Below the pieces are notes generated by a model. The model did not search any database, was not told the origin of the DNA, and saw nothing but the letters and a program-made list of their open reading frames with translations. A stretch of DNA of 64,000 nt from Bacillota bacterium (GTDB lineage: Bacteria; Bacillota; Clostridia; Caldicoprobacterales; DTU083): positions 1 to 64,000 of the forward strand of contig JAKPIB010000037.1 in the NCBI GenBank assembly GCA_029549985.1. Direction: 5' to 3'. The stretch's first letter is position 1. Every line of letters starts with the position of its first letter. A program made the translations under genes and the position numbers. Shown here in pieces: positions 16,066 to 24,713 of this stretch.

Positions 16066-17085
16066 TTGGACCGGGAAAAAACATGCCTGGTGACCGGCGC
16101 AGCCGGATTTATCGGGTATCATCTATCCAAAAGACTGCTTGAGGAAGGCAACCGGGTGGTCGGTATCGACAATATGAATGACTACTATGATCCTGGCCTG
16201 AAATATGCACGTCTGGACAAGCTTGCGCCCTATGAGGGCTTTATCTTTGTAAAGGGCGACATTTCCGACAAGGACATGGTAATGGACGCTTTCAGCCGGT
16301 ACAAGCCGGAAGTGGCGGTAAACCTGGCTGCCCAGGCAGGTGTGCGCTATTCAATTGAAAATCCCGATGCATACATCAAAAGCAATATTATAGGCTTTTA
16401 CAACATACTGGAGGCTTGCAGGCACAATCCCGTCAGGCACCTTATCTATGCATCCTCCAGCTCAGTCTATGGGTCAAATAAGAAGGTGCCCTTTGAAGAG
16501 ACGGATTTTGTGGACCATCCGGTATCCTTGTATGCCGCTACAAAGAAGTCCAATGAGCTGATGGCGTATACGTACAGCCACCTGTACGATATACCGGCTA
16601 CAGGCCTTAGGTTTTTTACCGTATATGGTCCTATGGGCCGGCCTGACATGGCATATTTCAGCTTTACCGACAGGTATTTCAGGGGCGAGCCCATACAGAT
16701 ATTCAACAACGGCGATTTTGAGCATGACCTGTACAGGGATTTCACATACATAGATGATATCATCGAAGGGATAGTCAGGCTCATCGACAACCCACCCGCA
16801 AGGTCCGGCGGGGATGCTCCCCACAGGGTGTACAATATAGGCAACAACTCTCCTGAAAAGCTGATGGCCTTTATAGCTGCCCTGGAGAAGGCCCTTGGCA
16901 GGGCCCTGGGGAGGGAGGTCGTCTTTGAAAAGCTCTTTGAGCCCATGAAGCCCGGCGATGTACCGGCCACCTATGCGTCAACCGACAGGCTGCAGCAGGT
17001 GGTGGGATTCAAGCCTTCAACTCCGATCGAGGAAGGCCTGCAGAAGTTCGCAGACTGGTATGTAGAATATTATAATAAAAAGTAA
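16066..17085 (+). CDS. NAD-dependent sugar-nucleotide epimerase, probably UDP-glucuronate 4-epimerase
   Basis: 339 residues from TTG 16066, chosen because AGGAGG sits 7 bp upstream. It is an extended SDR: VTGAAGFIGYHLS binds NAD, VYGSNKKVPFEE and YAATKKSNE hold the catalytic Ser/Tyr/Lys. MNDYYDPGLKYARLD and FTVYGPMGRPDMAYFSFT are typical of UDP-GlcA 4-epimerases, which interconvert UDP-glucuronate and UDP-galacturonate. The next genes are a UTP-glucose-1-P uridylyltransferase and a GHMP kinase, which fits nucleotide-sugar supply for the surface glycans. Confidence 0.88.
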   Translation: MDREKTCLVTGAAGFIGYHLSKRLLEEGNRVVGIDNMNDYYDPGLKYARLDKLAPYEGFIFVKGDISDKDMVMDAFSRYKPEVAVNLAAQAGVRYSIENPDAYIKSNIIGFYNILEACRHNPVRHLIYASSSSVYGSNKKVPFEETDFVDHPVSLYAATKKSNELMAYTYSHLYDIPATGLRFFTVYGPMGRPDMAYFSFTDRYFRGEPIQIFNNGDFEHDLYRDFTYIDDIIEGIVRLIDNPPARSGGDAPHRVYNIGNNSPEKLMAFIAALEKALGRALGREVVFEKLFEPMKPGDVPATYASTDRLQQVVGFKPSTPIEEGLQKFADWYVEYYNKK

Positions 17086-17103
17086 AACCGGAGAGTAATG
17101 TAC

Positions 17104-17988
17104 ATGATCAAAAAGGCCGTCATTCCTGCTGCGGGCATGGGCACAAGGATGCTGCCCCTTACCAAGGCACAGCCCAAGGAGATGCTGCCCCTGGGGCGGA
17201 AGCCATGCATACAGTACATAGTTGAAGAGCTGGCAAGCGTCGGGGTGGAGCAGATCCTGTTCATTACGGGGCATAAGAAGAGAGCCATAGAGGACCACTT
17301 CGACAAGGACAACGAGCTCAGCCGGATCCTGTCCTTGAGCGGACAGCAGGAGCTTCTGGAAGAGCTCAAGTTCGAGGATGCGAGCATCACCTATTTTTAT
17401 ACCAGGCAGAGCATCCCGGCAGGGCTTGGCCACGCCATAAGCTGCGCCAGGGACTTTGTGGGAGATGAGCCCTTTATCATAGCCCTGGGTGATTCGATCA
17501 TTTTTTCAAGGGAAAACAGGATACTGCTCAGACGGATGCTCGATGTATATGAGCAGCATGAAAACTCCTTTGTGATCGGCACCCGGAATGTCCCTTTGGA
17601 GTCGGTCCACAGGTATGGCATCATAGAGCCATTGGGTGATAGCAGGGACGGTATCACTCAGATCAGGGATCTGGTTGAAAAGCCTGCCATGCAGAACGCC
17701 CCGTCGACCCTGGCCGTGGCAGCCAGATATATCATGCCCGGCAGGATCTTCGATGCCCTGAGCCGGACAAGCCCTGGCAGGGGCGGGGAGATACAGCTTA
17801 CAGACGGCATACGCCTCCTGCTGAAGGAAGGCATGACGGGGTATGCGGTGAACCTGACGGATAGGGAAAAACGCTACGATATAGGCAATTTCCAATCCTA
17901 CTATGAAGCCTTTGTGGATTTTGCGCTGAATGACGAGAAGTATGGCTATCAGTTGAAGCAATATATCATAAAGAGCTTGAACCTGTAA
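17104..17988 (+). CDS. galU: UTP-glucose-1-phosphate uridylyltransferase
   Basis: 294 residues from ATG 17104. The nucleotide-binding start KKAVIPAAGMGTRMLPLTKAQ with PKEMLP and the later VEKP and LTDGIRLLL segments are characteristic of GalU. The reaction is UTP plus glucose-1-P to UDP-glucose plus PPi. It lies 18 bp after the epimerase and 32 bp before the GHMP kinase. RYDIGNFQSYYEAFVDFAL near the C-terminus fits the family. A broader UTP-sugar specificity is possible given the neighbours but cannot be judged. Confidence 0.93.
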   Translation: MIKKAVIPAAGMGTRMLPLTKAQPKEMLPLGRKPCIQYIVEELASVGVEQILFITGHKKRAIEDHFDKDNELSRILSLSGQQELLEELKFEDASITYFYTRQSIPAGLGHAISCARDFVGDEPFIIALGDSIIFSRENRILLRRMLDVYEQHENSFVIGTRNVPLESVHRYGIIEPLGDSRDGITQIRDLVEKPAMQNAPSTLAVAARYIMPGRIFDALSRTSPGRGGEIQLTDGIRLLLKEGMTGYAVNLTDREKRYDIGNFQSYYEAFVDFALNDEKYGYQLKQYIIKSLNL

Positions 17989-18020
17989 TAATACCCAAGG
18001 GGTATGAGAGGTGAAGGGTG

Positions 18021-19058
18021 ATGATCAGGGCGTCAGCGCCCGGCAGGGCCGGCATCATAGGCAATCCGACCGATGGCTACGGCGGGTCTATGATCGCATG
18101 TTCCATCAAAAACAGGGCATATGTCACAATAGATGAAAGCGATCAGCTCATACTTGAAAACGGCTTGGGCAGGGAAGTACTCAAGTGGAAAAACGACTTT
18201 GAAAACAAGGGCGACTATTTTGACGTGATCCGGTCAGTACTTCGCTACTTCAAGCTGTTTGATATGAAGGCCCGGATCACCGCAGCTACATCGGTACCGG
18301 TGCAGGCCGGGCTGGCGGGATCCACAGCCCTGTTGTCAGCCCTTATCTCAGCCGTTGCCGCATATGCCGGGCTCAAGTACAACAGGTATCACCTGGCTGA
18401 GCTCAACCGTACGATCGAGCTTAACTATATGAAATGCCACTGCGGGTATCAGGACGCCTATATGACCACCTTTGGCGGACTGAACTACATGGATTTCAGG
18501 GGCAAGGAGTATTACAGGGACCTGGATGGAGAGCTGTATGCAACCATAGAGCCCCTGGCAGGCTTCGTAGACAGGCTTCCTTTTGTGATAGCCCATACCG
18601 GTATCAAGCATCATTCGGGCAGCTTCCACAAGCCGCTGAGGGAGCGGTGGCTTGAGGGTGAAGAGGCAGTGGTCAAGGCTTACAGGGATATAGCCCAGCT
18701 TGCCAGGGAGGGCAAGAAGGCCTTGATCAACGGCAAATGGGAAGACCTGGCCTACCTGATGAATGAAAATCACAGGATCCAGGACAGCCTGACAGATTCA
18801 GGCGCGCAGAACAATCATATGATCAGGGTCGCCAGGGAAAACGGGGCCCTGGCCGCAAAGCTGGCCGGCGCGGGTGGTGGCGGTACCATAATCGCCCTGT
18901 CGCTGGAGCCCGAGCGGACCATCAGGGCGCTCATGGATGCCGGAGCGGAAGAGTTCATCGAGCTTGACCCGGCCGGCCTAGGTGTCGTGGTCGAGCAAGG
19001 GGATATAGTAAGACCTGATATAGAACCGGACATAGAAATCCAGGCCGGTATAAGATAA
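18021..19058 (+). CDS. GHMP-family sugar kinase, possibly glucuronokinase-like
   Basis: 345 residues. GHMP blocks: ASAPGRAGIIGNPTDGYGG near the N-terminus, PVQAGLAGSTALLSALISA (the glycine-rich phosphate loop of about 95-115) and KLAGAGGGGTIIAL near the C-terminus. Members phosphorylate sugars at C1 or mevalonate-type alcohols. Because a uridylyltransferase and a UDP-uronate epimerase are directly upstream, phosphorylation of a uronic acid or other monosaccharide to its 1-phosphate for UDP activation is a reasonable guess. Start set by GAGAGGTG before ATG 18021. Confidence 0.85.
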   Translation: MIRASAPGRAGIIGNPTDGYGGSMIACSIKNRAYVTIDESDQLILENGLGREVLKWKNDFENKGDYFDVIRSVLRYFKLFDMKARITAATSVPVQAGLAGSTALLSALISAVAAYAGLKYNRYHLAELNRTIELNYMKCHCGYQDAYMTTFGGLNYMDFRGKEYYRDLDGELYATIEPLAGFVDRLPFVIAHTGIKHHSGSFHKPLRERWLEGEEAVVKAYRDIAQLAREGKKALINGKWEDLAYLMNENHRIQDSLTDSGAQNNHMIRVARENGALAAKLAGAGGGGTIIALSLEPERTIRALMDAGAEEFIELDPAGLGVVVEQGDIVRPDIEPDIEIQAGIR

Positions 19059-19117
19059 TTATTAATTTTATAAAAGTAAAACCAGAGAGAAAAGAGGATC
19101 TAAAAACGCAACTAGCA

Positions 19118-20419
19118 TTGGGGTTGTTTGTGTTAACTTATGTCTTGCTGCTGGCTTTTCCCAAGGTGAGAGCCCATATAGCGCTTGTCTCCGCCGGCAT
19201 ATTCGTACTACTTGCCACACCGCGGTTCAGCGCATATTTCGGCCTTGACTGGAGCATCCCGGCCATGCTGGGCAACATCGACTGGAACGTCATATTGATG
19301 ATCGCCGGTACCATGGGCACTGTGTACCTGTTCATCGAATCCAGGATGCCGGCCCTTTTGGCTGACCTGCTCATCGAAAAGACTCCCAACGTCAAATGGG
19401 CAATAATCTCACTGGCCTTGTTCGCCAGCATAGTTTCAGCATTTATAGATAATGTGGCAACGGTATTGATGGTTGCTCCCGTTGCCATTGACATATCAAA
19501 GAAGCTGAAGATGTCGCCCGTACCGAGCATCATTGCCATATCCATTTCATCCAACCTGCAGGGTGCGGCCACCCTGGTGGGAGACACCACCTCAATACTG
19601 CTTGGAGCTTATGCAAACCTTGACTTCATGGACTTCTTTGTTTACAGGGGCAAGCCCGGCTTGTTCTGGGTAGTGCAGGCCGGGGCTGTGGTTTCGACCC
19701 TTGTGCTCCTGTATGTGTTCAGGAGAGAAAAGCAGCGAATAAGTACGAAGAAGCGCACGAGGGTCACAGATTACTTTCCTACGTTCTTACTTGTCGGGAC
19801 TATAGCCCTGTTGATCCTGGCATCCTTTGTGCCGGAAAAGCCTGCTATAACCAATGGCCTGATCTGCATGGGCCTGTTCATAGTGGGTTTGCTCAGGGAT
19901 TACTCCAAAACAGGCAGCTTTGATATCATCAAGGATGCCTTCAGGGAAATCGACTACTTTACAATAGCACTGCTTACCGGGCTCTTTGTGGTCATAGGCG
20001 GTATCAAGGAAGCAGGCGTTGTGGATGCCATCGGACAGTTCCTGGCCAATATCAGCGGCGGCAACGTATTTGTAGTGTATACGCTGATAGTCTGGTCTGC
20101 AGTCTTACTGTCCGCCTTTATAGACAATATCCCCTATGTAGCGACCATGCTGCCTGTAACTGCGGGCCTTGCACAAATCCTCAATGTGGATCCGACATTG
20201 CTTTACTTCGGGCTTTTGACAGGCGCGACCCTTGGCGGCAACCTCACCCCGATCGGTGCTTCGGCCAATATCACAGGCCTGGGCATACTGCGCAGGGAAG
20301 GCCATGAGGTCAGGGCATGGGACTTCATGAAGATCAGCATACCCTTTACCCTCTCTGCCGTGACTACCGGCTATTTGCTGGTATGGCTGCTGTGGAGCCT
20401 AGAGGCTTACGCCCTGTAG
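19118..20419 (+). CDS. ArsB/NhaD/SLC13-type ion permease
   Basis: About 433 residues with 10-12 membrane segments. AFIDNVATVLMVAPVAI and SAFIDNIPYVATMLPV are the duplicated half-site signatures of the ion-transporter superfamily, and SNLQGAATLVGDTTSILLG is the re-entrant anion or sodium site. It could exchange Na+/H+ or move arsenite, citrate or another anion. The start is uncertain: TTG 19118 is the first usual codon, but the frame stays open up to the preceding gene and no good binding site fits TTG. Its end overlaps the convergent APH-like gene by 13 bp. Confidence 0.85.
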   Translation: MGLFVLTYVLLLAFPKVRAHIALVSAGIFVLLATPRFSAYFGLDWSIPAMLGNIDWNVILMIAGTMGTVYLFIESRMPALLADLLIEKTPNVKWAIISLALFASIVSAFIDNVATVLMVAPVAIDISKKLKMSPVPSIIAISISSNLQGAATLVGDTTSILLGAYANLDFMDFFVYRGKPGLFWVVQAGAVVSTLVLLYVFRREKQRISTKKRTRVTDYFPTFLLVGTIALLILASFVPEKPAITNGLICMGLFIVGLLRDYSKTGSFDIIKDAFREIDYFTIALLTGLFVVIGGIKEAGVVDAIGQFLANISGGNVFVVYTLIVWSAVLLSAFIDNIPYVATMLPVTAGLAQILNVDPTLLYFGLLTGATLGGNLTPIGASANITGLGILRREGHEVRAWDFMKISIPFTLSAVTTGYLLVWLLWSLEAYAL

Positions 20420-21375
20420 CGCGTAAGGACCTGGTAAAGCCAGCCCAGCAGGTAATCCTGCAGGGATCTCAGGACCTTGCTTCTGTACCCGGCATCCGGG
20501 TTGGCGCACAGGTCATTCAAAAAATCCCTAAGGTCGACCATGAAGCGTTCATAGACATAGTACCTGATGAAGTTTTCATTGACAGCATAATCATTGAAAG
20601 ACTGCCGCATGACCTGATCCCATATGCGGCTTTCTTCATTTTCCCGCACACTTATCATCCAGCCGTCCCGTTCCAGCGGCCCGAAGAGGCTTTCATCAAA
20701 GTCGATCATATACTGCCTGCCAAGGCTGTCTACCATGATGTTCCCCGGAAAGTCACTATGGGTCAGATAATAGGGGGCTTTTTGGCTCCGGCTTGCTGCT
20801 ACTGCCGCCCGGGCCTCGTCTGGCAGTGACTTCAGGTCTGATGCGTAAGGCATGAGGATATCCCTGGCAGCTTCAGCCTCTTTGTATTTATAGTCTGAGC
20901 TGAAAAAGTGGGAGAGCTGCTTTTCATATGTCTCTATAAACCCGTCGTGGAAGGTCTCGCTTAAAAAGCTGCTTTTATCGGGAAACTGAGCTGAGGCTTT
21001 ATATATCGCCGCCAGCTTTTCAAAGGCATCCTTCATGTCAAACTCATAGGTTTGAACAGCGTTTATTTTTTCAAATATGGCATATACGCCGTTTTCCTTT
21101 TTAAGATAAAGGGAGCCGTCTGCTGCAGGTATGACCCTTGGTATAAAATCTATGCCTGACCTTGTCAGGGCGTCGACTACCCTTAGGCCGTTCATAAACA
21201 ACGGATACCTGTGGACCCTGCTCGTTATCTTCAAAAAGTAATCGCATTCCCGGCTGCTCAGGTAATATGTGTCCGCAGCATAGCCCCTTGGAGCGGGTGT
21301 TATGCTTGCGGCATCGATCGTGTAGTGCCTGTTCACATCCTCCAGAATGAGGTCTAAAGCCCTTTCTGTATCCAT
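20407..21375 (-). CDS. APH/CotS-like kinase-fold phosphotransferase
   Basis: 322 residues from ATG 21375, with an AAGGGGG site upstream. The kinase-fold marks are YFLKITS (ATP-binding Lys), LTHSDFPGNIMVD (H-x-D-x4-N catalytic loop) and MIDFDESLFGPLERDGWMI (metal-binding Asp). This is the pattern of the aminoglycoside phosphotransferase/choline kinase superfamily and, within sporeformers, of CotS-type spore coat proteins. The substrate is unknown; resistance function is not implied. Confidence 0.82.
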   Translation of the reverse strand: MDTERALDLILEDVNRHYTIDAASITPAPRGYAADTYYLSSRECDYFLKITSRVHRYPLFMNGLRVVDALTRSGIDFIPRVIPAADGSLYLKKENGVYAIFEKINAVQTYEFDMKDAFEKLAAIYKASAQFPDKSSFLSETFHDGFIETYEKQLSHFFSSDYKYKEAEAARDILMPYASDLKSLPDEARAAVAASRSQKAPYYLTHSDFPGNIMVDSLGRQYMIDFDESLFGPLERDGWMISVRENEESRIWDQVMRQSFNDYAVNENFIRYYVYERFMVDLRDFLNDLCANPDAGYRSKVLRSLQDYLLGWLYQVLTRYRA

Positions 21376-21513
21376 ATGCAAGCCCCCTTCGTTATAGTTT
21401 GTCGACTCTATATAAAATACTTCATGTTGAGACCTAATCCTTTATGCTGCTACAGTAAGTTTATTGTATAATGAAATCACAGGTGAAATTTCAAAGAACA
21501 GGAGTGTATGTCA

Positions 21514-22311
21514 ATGGAAAAGCTGAAGCTATGGAATGGAGATATACCTGGCTACGATGCGGGGATCTCTGACTTTGTACCCACCATAACGCCTTTCCTT
21601 CTGTCAGGCAGTGAAAAGAGGGGGGCAGTTATCGTATTCCCGGGAGGCGGATACTATATCAAGGCCGGCCATGAGGGGGAGCCTGTTGCAAGATGGCTCA
21701 ACAGCATAGGCATCCATTCCTTCGTGCTGGACTACCGGGTGCACCCATACAAGTATCCATGCCCCCTGCTGGATGCACAGCGGGCTGTCCGCCTGGTCAG
21801 GTATCACGCAAAAGAGTGGAACATAGATCCTGACAAGGTAGGCATCCTGGGCTTTTCCGCAGGCGGACACCTGGCTGCCACCGCGGGCACCCATTATGAC
21901 GCCGGAGATCCGGACGCTGAGGACCCGATCGACCGGCTAAGCAGCAAGCCTGATGCCATGGTGCTGTGCTATCCAGTGATAAGCATGAAGCGGTACTGCC
22001 ACTTGGGTTCAAGGCAGGGGCTCCTGGGCGACGACCCTTCAGCCGAGCTGATAGACCTTATGTCCAATGAAGACCAGGTCACTCCCGATACCTGTCCGGC
22101 CTTCCTGTGGCATACTGCGGAGGATGATTATGTGCCGGTTGAAAACAGCATCATGTTTGCAAAGGCCCTGGCAGCCAACAAGGTGCCTTTTGAGCTTCAT
22201 GTCTTTCCAAGGGGTCATCATGGGAAGGGCCTGGCAGAGGACATGCCTGAGCTGGCCGTATGGACTGAGCTGTGCGCAACCTGGCTGAAAGGGCTGGGCT
22301 TCAGCGGCTGA
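21514..22311 (+). CDS. Alpha/beta hydrolase, acetyl-xylan-esterase-like
   Basis: 265 residues from ATG 21514 (GGAG 9 bp upstream). Catalytic triad candidates: Ser in GFSAGG, Asp in TAEDDYVP and His in PRGHHG. The oxyanion segment is VFPGGGYY. No signal peptide, so cytosolic. It resembles the dienelactone hydrolase-like esterases that deacetylate xylo-oligosaccharides in Clostridia. The neighbouring MFS sugar transporter 157 bp downstream supports work on imported oligosaccharides, though the substrate is not shown. Confidence 0.85.
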   Translation: MEKLKLWNGDIPGYDAGISDFVPTITPFLLSGSEKRGAVIVFPGGGYYIKAGHEGEPVARWLNSIGIHSFVLDYRVHPYKYPCPLLDAQRAVRLVRYHAKEWNIDPDKVGILGFSAGGHLAATAGTHYDAGDPDAEDPIDRLSSKPDAMVLCYPVISMKRYCHLGSRQGLLGDDPSAELIDLMSNEDQVTPDTCPAFLWHTAEDDYVPVENSIMFAKALAANKVPFELHVFPRGHHGKGLAEDMPELAVWTELCATWLKGLGFSG

Positions 22312-22468
22312 CAGGCAAGGGGTCTCAGGACTGTCTACTTCCTTTAGCCTTGCATACTTCCCGAATTTTGTATATATGGGCCCTATAATATGGTATAATG
22401 AAGTCGATCCTTCATGTCTGTATCTGACGAATACATACATGGGTGAATAGTATATAGGGGGTTGTTGC

Positions 22469-23773
22469 ATGAAACTGAACTACAAGCGCACTTTTATGAT
22501 AGGCCTTGCCTTTATGTCGATCAGCGCTTTCTGGCAGTTGTACGACAGTCTGGTACCCAAGATGCTGGATTCGACCTTCGGTATCAAGGAAACAGCGACA
22601 GGGGCGATCATGGCCCTGGACAACGTACTGGCCTTGTTCCTGCTCCCGTTTTTCGGAGCCCTGTCAGACAGGGTCGACACAAGGCTGGGCAAGCGTACGC
22701 CCTTCATACTCTTTGGCACGTTTGTGGCGGTTATAAGCATGATGGTGCTGCCGCTGGCCAATGAATGGGTCAATTTTCCCTTGTTCTTCATAGCGCTTGG
22801 GATGGTGCTGCTCGCTATGAGCGCATACCGTTCGCCTGCCGTGGCCCTGATGCCTGACCTGACACCCAAGCCCCTGAGAAGTCAGGCCAACGCGATCATC
22901 AACCTTATGGGCGCATTTGGCGGGATCTTCTCCCTGTTGATGATCAGCCTGCTCGTTCCCAGGGTAGACAAGCCGAACTATACACTGGTGTTCCTGGCGG
23001 TCGCCCTCTTTATGGTAGTAGCCGTAGCGGCCCTGGTAAACACTGTAAAGGAGAAAAAGCTGTCAAAAGAGCTGGCGGATGAGCTTTCGGACGAGATGGA
23101 GGCCCAAAGGGCAGAGGATGAGGACGCAGCTACATCGGAAGCAAAGAAGGGCAGTAAGCTGCCTAAGGATGTATTTCGCAGCATGGTTTTCCTGCTGGCA
23201 TCGATCTTCTTCTGGTTCACGGCATACAATGCGGTCACGACGGCATTCTCCAGATATGCTGAGAAGGTATGGGGCCTGAAAGGCGGCAGCTTTGCCAATT
23301 CAATGATGGTCGCCATGGGGGCTGCGATCATAGCCTTCATTCCCATAGGCTTCGTATCAAGCAGGATCGGGCGTAAAAAGACCATCATAGCCGGCATCAT
23401 AATGATAACGTTATCCTATCTGTGCGGCTTCCTGTTCTTCAACTATTCACCATGGATAAACGTTGTCTTTGCCATCACCGGCATCGGCTGGGCATCGATC
23501 AATGTAAACTCCTACCCAATGGTGGTCGAGATGAGCCGGGGCGCTGACATAGGCAAATATACGGGCATATACTACACCTTCTCTATGATCGCCCAGATAT
23601 TCACCCCGATCTTTTCCGGATTTCTGCTTGAGAAGATCCACTACAGGACCCTGTTCCCCTATGCGGTGGTATTTTCGCTCCTGTCGCTCCTGACGATGCT
23701 GAATGTCAGGCACGGCGACTCCAAGCCCCCGGTCAAGGAGGATATCATAGCCAACTTTGATATCGCGGACTAA
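22469..23773 (+). CDS. MFS transporter, sugar (GPH/SLC45-like) type
   Basis: 434 residues with 12 predicted membrane segments. The cytoplasmic loop after segment 2 reads GALSDRVDTRLGKRTPFIL, which is typical of SLC45/GPH-like sugar symporters. The central loop (about 190-235) is very acidic and alanine-rich. It probably takes up a disaccharide or glycoside with H+ or Na+. The start has GGGGG 8 bp upstream. It is next to an esterase, suggesting uptake and deacetylation of an oligosaccharide. Confidence 0.85.
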   Translation: MKLNYKRTFMIGLAFMSISAFWQLYDSLVPKMLDSTFGIKETATGAIMALDNVLALFLLPFFGALSDRVDTRLGKRTPFILFGTFVAVISMMVLPLANEWVNFPLFFIALGMVLLAMSAYRSPAVALMPDLTPKPLRSQANAIINLMGAFGGIFSLLMISLLVPRVDKPNYTLVFLAVALFMVVAVAALVNTVKEKKLSKELADELSDEMEAQRAEDEDAATSEAKKGSKLPKDVFRSMVFLLASIFFWFTAYNAVTTAFSRYAEKVWGLKGGSFANSMMVAMGAAIIAFIPIGFVSSRIGRKKTIIAGIIMITLSYLCGFLFFNYSPWINVVFAITGIGWASINVNSYPMVVEMSRGADIGKYTGIYYTFSMIAQIFTPIFSGFLLEKIHYRTLFPYAVVFSLLSLLTMLNVRHGDSKPPVKEDIIANFDIAD

Positions 23774-24150
23774 AGCCGGCTGAAGAAGCCTGTTATCCTG
23801 TGACCGGCCCCGGGCCTGAAAAACATAGCGCCTATGGCAGTCAGGCTCAGAATATAGGATATCATATACCTGATCTGAAGCTTGTTGATTATTATAACTC
23901 CATTCACTGCAGGCAGGCGGTTGAGTATGAAGCTGCCCGCCACCGGAGCGAGCAGGGCACTTGGGCCGAAGACGGCACCATACCAGCCTTCGTAGATGGT
24001 TTTCTGCCCTTCCGGTATAGTGGTATATCTATAGGTAACAGTGGCTACGTTGAAGCCACTGTTGCCTATTCCTGCGAAAAACGGAGTCACCAGCAAAACA
24101 GGACCGTATTTTGAGAAGCAAAGCCATAGGGCAGGAGCTCCGTTGTAGCA
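23770..24150 (-). pseudogene. C-terminal remnant of an MFS transporter
   Basis: About 120 codons encode the end of an MFS protein: TPFFAGIGNSGFNVATVTYRY, then IPEGQKTIYEGWYGAVFGPSALLAPVAG and a hydrophobic tail. There is no start codon with a ribosome binding site, and the coding resemblance fades upstream of about 24150. A full MFS protein is about 400 residues, so two thirds are missing. The fragment converges on the intact MFS gene and overlaps its stop by 4 bp. It is not closely similar to that neighbour, so it is not a simple tandem copy. Confidence 0.78.
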
Positions 24151-24214
24151 GCGTCTATGAGTTTGCCGTCAAATATGAATAGATCTGCTGCTGCGATTCT
24201 CACCGCGGCACAAG

Positions 24215-24236
24215 TGGAATAGGGTATACTATTCCA
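24215..24236. repeat. Inverted repeat, 8-bp arms
   Basis: TGGAATAG-GGTATA-CTATTCCA. It lies between the MFS remnant and the bactofilin terminator. No T-run follows on either strand; it may be an operator or relic. Confidence 0.4.
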
Positions 24237-24274
24237 TATACTAAAATGTCAGCCTTTCAGGAAGAAATAAGCAG

Positions 24275-24297
24275 AAAAAAAGCGGGCTATTTGCCCG
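24275..24297 (-). terminator. Intrinsic terminator overlapping the bactofilin stop codon
   Basis: On the minus strand, CGGGC (24297-24293) pairs with GCCCG (24287-24283), followed by C and seven T. The bactofilin stop codon TAG lies in the loop and stem. Confidence 0.85.
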
Positions 24298-24700
24298 AAG
24301 TATCTACTTTGTTATTTGGAGTAAACAAACCGTTGCCTTTCTTCACCGGTTCCTTGTTGATCGTACATTTGCCAGTAAAAATCGCACCTTCGTCTATTAC
24401 GATGTTCTGGCATGTGATATCGCCGTTGACTACGCCCGTTTCTGTTATGTGGATCTGGCCGCAGGCTTTGATATTGCCCTGGATGTGGCCGCAGATCAGG
24501 ATGTTTTCGCAGGAGATATCGCCTTCGACATGACCGCTGGTGCCGATCACCAGGGACCCCCTGGTGTTTATATCGCCGAGCAGCCGCCCCTCGATCCTGA
24601 TCGTCTTCTCGGCCTGCAGATGGCCGTCCTTTATAACTACATCATCGGCTATTATCGTGCTTACCTTGTCGTACTGCGTTTTACTGTTCTTTTTGCCCAT
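24287..24700 (-). CDS. Bactofilin (polymer-forming cytoskeletal protein)
   Basis: 137 residues. A short charged N-terminus is followed by a central bactofilin beta-helix (about 15-115) with repeating turns such as RGSLVIGTSGHVEGDISCENILICGHIQGNI, and a flexible polar tail. Bactofilins polymerise without nucleotides and scaffold cell-wall enzymes. The gene lies 13 bp after an M23 endopeptidase gene on the same strand, a pairing known from other bacteria where bactofilin positions an M23 hydrolase to shape the cell. Confidence 0.92.
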   Translation of the reverse strand: MGKKNSKTQYDKVSTIIADDVVIKDGHLQAEKTIRIEGRLLGDINTRGSLVIGTSGHVEGDISCENILICGHIQGNIKACGQIHITETGVVNGDITCQNIVIDEGAIFTGKCTINKEPVKKGNGLFTPNNKVDTSGK

Positions 24701-24713
24701 TCTGTCCCCCCCT

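Noticed and set aside
20404-20426. Hairpin CTTACGC/GCGTAAG at the convergent ends of the ion permease and APH-like genes as a terminator
   Set aside because: Arms are only 7 bp and no T-run follows on either strand.
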